From positions 1-7,252 of the forward strand of contig JAKJFI010000044.1 of NCBI GenBank assembly GCA_022704985.1: DNA of 7,252 nt. Direction: 5' to 3'. Within the stretch, counting starts at the first letter, position 1; each line of letters starts with the position of its first letter. Origin of the DNA: Candidatus Omnitrophota bacterium (GTDB taxonomy: Bacteria > Ratteibacteria > UBA8468 > B48-G9 > JAFGKM01). Positions 1 to 4,456 of this stretch are shown here, one piece after another. The translations under genes were made by a program, and so were the position numbers. The notes beneath the pieces are model-generated. The model saw only the letters and a program-made list of their open reading frames with translations, was not told where the DNA came from and made no database searches.

Positions 1-91
1 GGAGGGGGTGGGATTCGAACCCACGGTACGGCCTTTTGACCGTACAACGGATTAGCAATCCGCCGCACTCGGCCAACTATGCGACCCCTCC
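1..91 (-). tRNA. tRNA-Ser(GCU), missing only its discriminator base
   Basis: Read on the minus strand, the 7-bp acceptor stem GGAGGGG/CCCCTCC closes perfectly (85-91 with 1-7). The T arm is GTGGG-TTCGAAT-CCCAC (8-24). The anticodon loop TTGCTAA lies at 52-58, with anticodon GCU complementary to 54-56, so it reads AGC/AGU. A long variable arm with a TACGG/CCGTA stem makes it class II, as expected for serine. The window begins at the last acceptor base, so the discriminator and any encoded CCA are not visible. A promoter candidate lies about 100 bases upstream. Confidence 0.96.
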
Positions 92-194
92 GTGCCGCAA
101 TTATCAAGGACTTGCGTGAATTTGCGGTTCTCTTCTTTTGCCTCTGGTGTTCAAATAATAGTGTCAATTTGTTGCATCTATATCTAACCCTAAT

Positions 195-222
195 ATTATA
201 CTGCAATTTTCAAGAATGTCTA
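195..222 (-). promoter_or_regulatory. Sigma-70-like promoter candidate for tRNA-Ser(GCU)
   Basis: On the minus strand the sequence reads TAGACA (-35, at 217-222), a 16-base spacer, then a perfect TATAAT (-10, at 195-200). It points toward the tRNA at 1-91 and would give a 5' leader of roughly 95 bases for processing. No competing gene uses this stretch. It is a consensus match only, with no proof of use. Confidence 0.5.
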
Positions 223-263
223 TAATGCTCGGGGACTGTGCTGCAATTCAGGGCAAGACAAGG

Positions 264-290
264 TAAAAATAAACAGCAGGGTGGTCTGCT
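264..290 (-). terminator. Weak hairpin plus U-tract after tRNA-Ser(UGA)
   Basis: On the minus strand a short stem AGCAG/CTGCT (286-290 with 275-279, 6-base loop) is followed by the T-rich run GTTTATTTTT. It lies about 70 bases beyond the 3' end of tRNA-Ser(UGA), where a terminator would be expected. The stem has only 5 bp, so this is a modest candidate. The rest of 92-358 shows no ORF of note and no further RNA gene that I can recognise. Confidence 0.3.
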
Positions 291-358
291 TTTACTGGCT
301 TTATAGTACAGACTCTGTATCTCATGGATGGGAAGGATAAGGGTTAGAATGGTTGTAA

Positions 359-444
359 TGGCGGAGGGTGAGGGACTCGAACCCCCATGTCCTTGCGGAC
401 GGCGGATTTCAAATCCGCTGCCTTACCAATTAGACTAACCCTCC
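359..444 (-). tRNA. tRNA-Ser(UGA) with encoded CCA
   Basis: On the minus strand the acceptor stem GGAGGGT/ACCCTCC (438-444 with 363-369) pairs fully. Discriminator G is at 362, and a genomically encoded CCA follows at 359-361. The anticodon stem-loop GCGGA-TTTGAAA-TCCGC gives anticodon UGA, reading UCN serine codons. The variable arm CGTCCGCAAGGACAT forms its own short hairpin (class II). The T arm is GGGGG-TTCGAGT-CCCTC. The D arm is compact (GTC/GGC). Selenocysteine tRNA was considered, but the anticodon is UGA and not UCA. Confidence 0.95.
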
Positions 445-615
445 GTAGAAAAGCTTCTGTATAATATACTCTTTTTTGCGATTCTGGACAATTTTGGTTA
501 TAAAGGCGGGCGTTTATGCAACGTTTCGGAGCAGATGGAAAAGAGAGGGGTCAGAGAAATTTATGAAATGACCGAGGGTTTGTCCGGCTGGAACGCCAGG
601 GCGTTCCTGCAGTGA
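445..615 (+). pseudogene. Decayed 3' end of a rhodanese-domain gene
   Basis: One frame is open from 445 to the TGA at 613-615. Its last 30 or so residues, from about 520, include SEQMEKRGVREIYEMTEGLSGW. This resembles the C-terminal part of rhodanese (sulfurtransferase) domains, where the active-site loop is followed by a helix, then a G-x-x-x-(I/V)-Y strand, then a G-G-(I/L)-x-x-W turn. The catalytic CRxG-type loop is not recognisable: the frame shows YKGGRLCN at about 499-522, with its Cys shifted. The N-terminal two thirds of the domain are missing, because tRNA-Ser(UGA) lies directly upstream. An internal ATG at 535 without a clear ribosome site could start only a 26-residue peptide. I infer a gene remnant. 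The family assignment comes from pattern memory and is tentative. Confidence 0.4.
463..491 (-). promoter_or_regulatory. Promoter candidate for tRNA-Ser(UGA)
   Basis: On the minus strand TTGTCC (-35, at 486-491) and TATATT (-10, at 463-468) are separated by 17 bases. The start point would fall near 456, about a dozen bases before the mature tRNA 5' end. The boxes match the sigma-70 consensus at 4/6 and 5/6, and placement is good. It overlaps the in-frame upstream part of the rhodanese-like remnant on the other strand. Confidence 0.45.
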
Positions 616-741
616 AATAGTGTTTACAACAGCAGTGTTCCGTAAAACATCCGGAAAAAAAGCCGTTCATAACAAGGATTTCACACAAGCGCTGTACCGT
701 TTTTGAGACTCAGTCAAAAACTTGCCAACGCAAGAAGAAAC

Positions 742-770
742 TTGACAATAATAATATGGCATGATAACAT
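742..770 (+). promoter_or_regulatory. Promoter candidate of the transposase-like ORF, -35 in the inverted repeat
   Basis: A perfect TTGACA at 742-747 is followed, after a 17-base spacer, by TAACAT at 765-770. The TTGACA is part of the aacttgacaa inverted-repeat arm. A start point about 7 bases downstream would coincide with the ATG at 777. No Shine-Dalgarno precedes that ATG, so a leaderless or nearly leaderless message is likely. Confidence 0.5.
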
Positions 771-776
771 GTAATC

Positions 777-1250
777 ATGAGAAACCCGACTTTGACATTG
801 AAGCACCCGGAAGCAAGTAGAGAGCGTCTTCTGGCTTATGCGCATGAAGTTCCCGGAGCGTATGTCGGAATAAAAATAGCGGCTTTATTGCTGACCCAGG
901 AAGGTCAGAGGCCGGGTTGGACGACGCGTGTGCTGGGATTGACTCGGCAGAGTTTGAATATATGGATGCACAGAGTCAACGATGAAGGATTAAAGGGGTT
1001 GGAGGCAAAACCGAAGTGCGGCCGTCCTACCCGTCTAAAACCCAAAATACGCAGTCAGTTGAAGGCGCATCTGGAGAAGTCGCCGTCTGACTTTGGACTT
1101 AAGAAGGAACAGTGGGATGGTCCGACGCTTGTTGTCCACCTTAAAAAAACTTTCGGAATATGTTTAAAGGTTCGTCAGGCGCAATACTGGATGCGACGTT
1201 TGACGAAGCACGGTTTAGAACGTTCCGGTCAGTCCAGAGGCAGAGACTGA
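777..1250 (+). CDS. IS630-type transposase, N-terminal helix-turn-helix half only
   Basis: The 157-residue product matches the DNA-binding module of IS630/Tc1-type transposases. A first helix-turn-helix spans about residues 25-75 (helix region VLGLTRQSLNIWMHRVNDEG). A GRPTRL linker follows at 83-88. A second, winged helix-turn-helix covers about 88-143, with the family-typical WDGPTLVVHLKK and VRQAQYWMRRL stretches. In intact members an LGYSLKR-like stretch then leads into a catalytic DDE domain of about 200 residues. Here the frame drifts into TKHGLERSGQSRGRD and stops, and no DDE motif follows in any frame that I can read. The product could still bind element ends but should not transpose. 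It is not obviously a programmed-frameshift first ORF, because no second ORF exists. It starts at ATG 777 without a ribosome site, directly after a promoter candidate. Confidence 0.75.
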   Translation: MRNPTLTLKHPEASRERLLAYAHEVPGAYVGIKIAALLLTQEGQRPGWTTRVLGLTRQSLNIWMHRVNDEGLKGLEAKPKCGRPTRLKPKIRSQLKAHLEKSPSDFGLKKEQWDGPTLVVHLKKTFGICLKVRQAQYWMRRLTKHGLERSGQSRGRD

Positions 1251-1310
1251 AACCTGCAGTATAAAGTAAATCCGAAAGACGAAATTCCGTGAAGCTTCCC
1301 ACTGAATCAT

Positions 1311-1343
1311 CAAAACGCAAACTTGGTGTTCCGTTGCGTTTTG
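1311..1343. repeat. Perfect 10-bp inverted repeat inside the IS right end
   Basis: CAAAACGCAA at 1311-1320 is the exact reverse complement of TTGCGTTTTG at 1334-1343, with a 13-base loop. Neither side is followed by a T-run, so it does not look like an intrinsic terminator. The motif ACGCAA also occurs in the outer part of both element ends, so it may be a transposase-binding sequence. Confidence 0.6.
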
Positions 1344-1418
1344 AAAAGACCTGTAAAAAGTGAGTTTGTCAAGTTAATAATTGCGTCGCAATGGCTGATT
1401 CATGTCGGGTAAGGTTTC

Positions 1419-1502
1419 ATGACAATATGGAATGCTGTCAAAAAAGGGAATGTGCAAAAGGTAGAATTGTGCCGGATGGCAGTTGCGTTTTGGGATTGTT
1501 AA
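1419..1502 (+). pseudogene. N-terminal remnant of an ankyrin-repeat gene
   Basis: A 27-codon frame begins MTIWNAVKKGNVQKVEL, which is the N-cap and first helix pair of an ankyrin protein, then turns into the unrelated CRMAVAFWDC and stops. The first ten bases, atgacaatat, are identical to those at the preferred start of the second intact ankyrin gene (2056). Its protein start is MTIFRAMKENDLAKI. The remnant sits just upstream of, and in a different frame from, the first intact ankyrin gene. I infer a deleted third copy. Alternatively it is a translated short leader peptide. Confidence 0.45.
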
Positions 1503-1522
1503 ACAATCCAGGAGGTTTCGAC

Positions 1523-2056
1523 ATGAAGAAATCCCTGTTATTTGCAGTGCGAAAAGGCAAGAAAGAGGATGTCAGGTTTCTGATAGAGAAGGGCGTGGAT
1601 ATCAATGCCGGAGACAGGGATAACATGACTCCACTTCACTGGGCATCTGCAAAATGTCATGATGAAATTGTCAAATTGCTGGTTAATACGGGCGTTGATG
1701 TCCATGCAAAGACAGTATTTGGCGAGTGGACGGCTCTGCACATGGCATCTGCGTATGGCTTCACTGACATTGTAAAGATTCTGATAGAAGCGGGTTCTGA
1801 TGTCAACGCAAGAGACAGGAATGACTGGACACCTCTCCACTGGGCGGCTTTTTCCAGGAACATTTCGCGCGACCTTGTTGAGTTGCTGTTGAATAGCGGG
1901 GCTGACATTAATGCGATGTCTAAAAATGGGACATCAACGGAACTCGCGGAGGCGCATAATAATACGCATATTGCCGCAATCCTTAAGGACTATATTTCCA
2001 ATGCAGGGATGAGCAGGAGTAGCGATATGCGGAATGAAATTTACGGGAGGGAATGA
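1523..2056 (+). CDS. Ankyrin-repeat protein 1
   Basis: A 177-residue protein made almost entirely of ankyrin repeats. The N-cap repeat is about residues 1-34 (LLFAVRKGKKEDVRFLIEKG). Full repeats follow at about 35-69 (TPLHWASAKCHDEIVKLLV), 70-101 (TALHMASAYGFTDIVKILI) and 102-136 (TPLHWAAFSRNISRDLVELL). A degenerate C-cap lies at 137-157, then a polar tail. I chose ATG 1523 because AGGAGG lies at 1510-1515 with a 7-base spacer. The same frame extends up to ATG 1391, but those 44 residues do not look like ankyrin and overlap the remnant at 1419. There is no signal peptide or membrane segment, so it is probably cytoplasmic. Ankyrin repeats mediate protein-protein contacts, and the partner is unknown. 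The stop overlaps the next gene's start. Confidence 0.85.
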   Translation: MKKSLLFAVRKGKKEDVRFLIEKGVDINAGDRDNMTPLHWASAKCHDEIVKLLVNTGVDVHAKTVFGEWTALHMASAYGFTDIVKILIEAGSDVNARDRNDWTPLHWAAFSRNISRDLVELLLNSGADINAMSKNGTSTELAEAHNNTHIAAILKDYISNAGMSRSSDMRNEIYGRE

Positions 2057-2628
2057 TGACAATATTCAGGGCAATGAAAGAAAACGACCTGGCAAAAATA
2101 AAAGAGTGTTTCTCTAAAGGATTCGATGTCAACGAACGGAATCATGAAGGCTTGACGCCGCTTGATGTGGCGGTTAAGGAAGGCGATTTGAAAGTTGTCG
2201 GAATGTTGTTGGACAAAGGTGCTGACGTGAACGTGAAGGATAAGGATGATTTCACCCCGCTTCACTGGGCAGTTGCAAAAAAAAAGGCGGGCGTCATAAG
2301 TTTGTTGTTAGAAAATGGTGCGGATGTTGACGCGCGCGACAAGTTCAGCTGGACCCCTCTTCATCTGGCAGTTCTTAATGGTCTTTCGGATATTGTGGAA
2401 CTGTTGGTATCTCACGGAGCAGATGTAGATGTGAAAGACTTAAAAGGCAGGACGCCTCTCCATGTTGCCGTACAGGAAAGGAACCTTAAGAATGTGGAGT
2501 TTTTGCTGCAGAACGGCGCAAATGTCAACAAAAAGGATAAGGATAATCTTACACCATTCAAGTTGGCGCTTATCACAAGAAATGCGTCAATCGCAGGTAT
2601 TCTGAAACAGCACGGAGCAGAGTATTGA
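2056..2628 (+). CDS. Ankyrin-repeat protein 2
   Basis: A 190-residue protein of six consecutive ankyrin units: N-cap 1-32, then 33-65, 66-98, 99-131, 132-164 and C-cap 165-190. Consensus elements recur, such as TPLHWAV, TPLHLAVLNGLSDIVELLV and GADVNVKDKD. There is no signal peptide. Two ATGs are adjacent (2053 and 2056). GGAGG at 2046-2050 gives a 5-base spacer to ATG 2056 but almost none to 2053, so 2056 is preferred; starting at 2053 adds one Met. The preceding gene's TGA (2054-2056) lies inside this ATGATG, which indicates translational coupling. Its repeats resemble those of gene 1, so a tandem duplication is likely. Function beyond protein binding is not evident. Confidence 0.88.
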   Translation: MTIFRAMKENDLAKIKECFSKGFDVNERNHEGLTPLDVAVKEGDLKVVGMLLDKGADVNVKDKDDFTPLHWAVAKKKAGVISLLLENGADVDARDKFSWTPLHLAVLNGLSDIVELLVSHGADVDVKDLKGRTPLHVAVQERNLKNVEFLLQNGANVNKKDKDNLTPFKLALITRNASIAGILKQHGAEY

Positions 2629-2798
2629 TAATTCCACAGGGGTTATTATAATTCGGGACTGAATCCTCTCCGGTTGTTCGGAGCGAAGGCCGCATTATCC
2701 ACGATTTCTTCAGGGGTTGCAAAGCTCGTGTTTACGATGTATCAGTTGTTTTCCATTGCGGTTCTATGCGTAAGTGTTGTTATTCGCTATCATAATAC

Positions 2799-2817
2799 GC
2801 AGAGAACAGTTTTCTGC
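2799..2817 (-). terminator. Hairpin directly after the Met-rich protein gene
   Basis: GCAGAGAA (2799-2806) pairs with TTTTCTGC (2810-2817) around a 3-base loop, with one G-T pair. A further TAAT/ATTA pairing is possible outside a 2-base bulge. It begins two bases after the stop codon of the minus-strand gene, where a terminator would sit. The trailing tract on that strand (GTATTATGAT) is only moderately T-rich, so it may only stabilise the mRNA end. Between 2629 and 2798 I see no gene, only a small CTCCG/CGGAG hairpin at 2668-2683 without a T-run. Confidence 0.35.
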
Positions 2818-2818
2818 A

Positions 2819-3238
2819 TTACTTCTTGCCGGAAGGCGCCTGCACTTTCGGCGTTACCTTCTTGTTCCTGTCTTTCTGGAACAGCTCAACCTCTTTTACC
2901 AGGTTCAGGTTCTTGTCAAACTTCATAAGCCTGTTCCCCGACAGTATTATTACTCCGCCGTTGTCTGAGGAGACCATGGATGTCTGCGGCTGTGTGTGCA
3001 TCGGGCCCATCTGCCGGTATTCCATCATGCCCGGTCGCATTCCCTGTTCCATCATCCCGCGCTGTTTCATCATCGGGCGCATCGTCCCCCTGCCGTCCTG
3101 CTTCATCCGGTTACCCGTTTGCGGGAATGTCAACCGTTTTCCGTCTGCGGTCGGCTGTCCCTGCTTTTGTGCCTGCTGGGCGAACGCTATGCCTGTGACT
3201 AACAATGCTGCAGTCAATCCTTTCAATATGTTCTTCAT
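2819..3238 (-). CDS. Small exported Met-rich protein
   Basis: The 139-residue product starts with a clear Sec signal peptide: MKN, a basic N-region, the hydrophobic stretch LTAALLVTGIAFA, and a likely cut after AFA at residue 20. The mature part begins Gln-rich. A Met-rich segment follows at about 45-88, with repeated MM, MxxM and GMM motifs (ten Met in residues 53-80) plus Arg and Gln. The C-terminal part (about 92-120) has GGVIILSGNRLMKFDKNLNLVKEVEL, which looks like one strand-turn-strand unit of the kind found in periplasmic beta-propeller-like or YVTN-like proteins. The start is ATG 3238 because GAGGAG lies at 3245-3250 on this strand with a 6-base spacer; the frame extends to 3265 but would lose the N-terminal signal. 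Met clusters bind Cu(I) or Ag(I) in known periplasmic proteins, so metal binding is possible but unproven. No family was recognised with confidence. Confidence 0.8.
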   Translation of the reverse strand: MKNILKGLTAALLVTGIAFAQQAQKQGQPTADGKRLTFPQTGNRMKQDGRGTMRPMMKQRGMMEQGMRPGMMEYRQMGPMHTQPQTSMVSSDNGGVIILSGNRLMKFDKNLNLVKEVELFQKDRNKKVTPKVQAPSGKK

Positions 3239-3278
3239 ATCTATCTCCTCGTATGATACCCACAAAATGTGAGTACAT

Positions 3279-3306
3279 TGATATTTTTCAACATATATTT
3301 AGATAC
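3279..3306 (+). promoter_or_regulatory. Weak promoter candidate for the QueG-like gene
   Basis: TTGATA at 3279-3284 and TAGATA near 3301-3306, with a 16-base spacer, lie in an AT-rich patch (3275-3325) between the divergent genes. The start would be about 140 bases before ATG 3456, placing the 3349-3384 hairpin in the leader. The -10 box matches consensus at only 4 of 6 positions, and other choices in this AT-rich patch are possible. Confidence 0.25.
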
Positions 3307-3348
3307 GGCAGAATATAAAAAGTTTAGTAAGGGGCAAAGAGGAAACTG

Positions 3349-3384
3349 CCGCTCTCCGGAACTTGCATTGTCGCAGGAGAGCGG
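3349..3384. repeat. Perfect 9-bp inverted repeat ahead of the QueG-like gene
   Basis: CCGCTCTCC (3349-3357) pairs exactly with GGAGAGCGG (3376-3384) around an 18-base loop. It lies about 70 bases upstream of ATG 3456, between divergent genes. No T-run follows on either strand in terminator position. It could be a 5'-leader hairpin of the QueG-like mRNA or an operator or repeat relic. Confidence 0.5.
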
Positions 3385-3455
3385 GCGAATAGCGAAATAC
3401 GGTTGACCCGAAGGATGAAAAATGAAAGAATTGTATTGCCGTCAGAGAGGAAATT

Positions 3456-4385
3456 ATGAGCGGGGAACTCAAGAAAAAGATAAAAGAATATGCAGCGCAG
3501 TCGGGGTTTTCGGCGTGCGGGATAGCCGCGACTGACGATTTTCCGGAATATGCGACCGCACTGGATAGGCTGGTGAAAAAATTTCCAGAAACTGAAGCTC
3601 TTTACTGCCAGATGTACAGGCGCGCAGGATTGAAGGAGAGATTTCCCTGGGCAAGGTCTATAATTGTGTGCGTGAGAAGTTACGGCAGGTACAGGATACC
3701 GCGTGAGGTGAAGGGACATATAGGGCGCAACTATCTTTTTGACTGCAGGATACCGGAGAATCCCGACTACCCGATGATAAAGGATTTTACGCTGTGGCTG
3801 AAAGCATGCGGGATGAAGGTGCGCAAAGGGGGTGTTCCCGACCGTCTTGCGGCGCAGAAGGCGGGGGTGGTATCTATCGGCAAGAATAACTTTGCCTTTT
3901 CCGGCGGTTACGGTTCATGGATAAATATTGTGACATGGCTTGTGGATGCGGATATTGTACCGGACCGGCCGTCTGCCGGTTCTGTGTGTCCGCCCGGATG
4001 CAAAAAATGTATTGAAGCATGTCCAACCGGAGCGCTTGTGGAGCCGTATACGATGAGGATGGACAGGTGTATCGCACACCTTACTTATGGAGCGTCTCAA
4101 CCGCTGGATTCGGAACTGGAAAAGAAAATGGGCGGATGGATATACGGATGCGATGTGTGCCAGGAGGTATGTCCGCTCAACAAAGATGCATGGCAGGGAA
4201 ATGAGAATCTTCCATATCTTGAAAAAATATCCCGTCTGCTGACTCCGCAGGCATTAAGTGTTATGGATGAGAAGACATACCGTGAGATTGTACATCCGCT
4301 CTTTTATTACATACCCGAAGAAGACATTAAACGCTGGGTCGTCAACGCAAAGCGGGCGGTGGCGTCAGGAGCGGCTATGTCGTGA
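3456..4385 (+). CDS. QueG-like double [4Fe-4S] cluster protein (short epoxyqueuosine-reductase paralog)
   Basis: A 309-residue protein of the QueG/reductive-dehalogenase-related family. Residues 1-170 match the N-terminal cobalamin-binding region in pattern (RSIIVCVRSYG at 68-77, AGVVSIGKNN at 136-145, GSWINIVTWLVDADI at 153-167). The ferredoxin-like domain has Cys 178, 182, 185 and 189 in CPPGCKKCIEACPTGA, then Cys205 in CIAHLT, then 232, 235 and 239 in YGCDVCQEVCP. That gives eight cysteines for two [4Fe-4S] clusters. Bona fide QueG reduces epoxyqueuosine to queuosine in tRNA using cobalamin and is usually about 350-390 residues with a C-terminal HEAT-like part. Here that part is missing. 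The usual D-S-A-P motif before the AGxGxxGK stretch is also replaced by VPDRLAAQ. I therefore infer a paralog of unknown substrate. GAGAGG at 3445-3450 supports the start. The stop overlaps a GTG micro-ORF. Confidence 0.82.
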   Translation: MSGELKKKIKEYAAQSGFSACGIAATDDFPEYATALDRLVKKFPETEALYCQMYRRAGLKERFPWARSIIVCVRSYGRYRIPREVKGHIGRNYLFDCRIPENPDYPMIKDFTLWLKACGMKVRKGGVPDRLAAQKAGVVSIGKNNFAFSGGYGSWINIVTWLVDADIVPDRPSAGSVCPPGCKKCIEACPTGALVEPYTMRMDRCIAHLTYGASQPLDSELEKKMGGWIYGCDVCQEVCPLNKDAWQGNENLPYLEKISRLLTPQALSVMDEKTYREIVHPLFYYIPEEDIKRWVVNAKRAVASGAAMS

Positions 4386-4456
4386 GGCGCAGGCAACGGA
4401 AAGGTAAAAAGATAAAGAAACTGTTGGAGATTACAAGGAAAATGGGGGACAGGTAA
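4382..4456 (+). CDS. Basic 24-codon micro-ORF bridging two genes
   Basis: A GTG start (4382-4384) overlaps the QueG-like stop in GTGA. The frame then encodes 24 residues beginning VRRRQRKGKKIKKLLE and ends in TAA at 4454-4456, directly touching the next gene's ATG. Twelve of the 24 residues are Lys or Arg. The exact tiling would let ribosomes pass from gene to gene. A purine-rich sequence with AAGG or GGAG can produce such a frame by chance, and no ribosome site of its own is evident. It may be a coupling device, a frameshifted former C-terminus of the QueG-like protein, or an accident. Confidence 0.3.
   Translation: MRRRQRKGKKIKKLLEITRKMGDR

Larger units (their letters stand above)
728..1386 (+). 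mobile_element. IS630-type insertion sequence remnant bounded by inverted repeats
   Basis: A 21-base segment at 728-748 and the reverse complement of 1366-1386 share acgcaa, five unmatched bases, and a perfect aacttgacaa (17 of about 21 identical at fixed spacing). They flank an ORF for the DNA-binding half of an IS630-like transposase. No catalytic DDE domain is found between the ORF end (1250) and the right repeat. The element is either internally deleted or a non-autonomous derivative. I see no flanking TA target duplication, which IS630/Tc1 elements normally leave, so the true ends may lie slightly elsewhere. Confidence 0.45.

Noticed and set aside
359..444. tRNA-Ser(UGA) as an integration (attachment) site for a mobile island
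   Set aside because: No integrase gene and no second copy of the tRNA 3' end is seen in the window. Similarity to the other tRNA-Ser is ordinary tRNA homology.
359..444. Selenocysteine tRNA
   Set aside because: The anticodon in the 7-base loop is UGA, not UCA, and the acceptor/T-arm geometry is that of tRNA-Ser.
1251..1390. Hidden DDE domain of the transposase after a frameshift
   Set aside because: I read the frames after 1200. They stop quickly or give sequence without the DDE-domain pattern, and only about 140 bases remain before the right repeat.
1391..1522. Upstream extension of ankyrin gene 1 to ATG 1391
   Set aside because: The extra residues show no ankyrin pattern, the strong AGGAGG lies before ATG 1523, and the ankyrin remnant occupies another frame of the same stretch.
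2826..3272. Long plus-strand ORF opposite the Met-rich gene
   Set aside because: The minus strand has a clean signal peptide and ribosome site. The plus-strand frame is Cys/Ser/Phe-rich, without domain signal, and is a mirror of the real gene.
3324..3719. Minus-strand ORF over the QueG-like 5' end
   Set aside because: It overlaps a conserved coding region, has no domain signal, and covers the palindrome at 3349-3384.
1..4385. Functional link between the QueG-like protein and the two tRNA genes
   Set aside because: Queuosine occurs in GUN-anticodon tRNAs (Tyr, His, Asn, Asp), not in serine tRNAs. The two are 3 kb apart on opposite strands.
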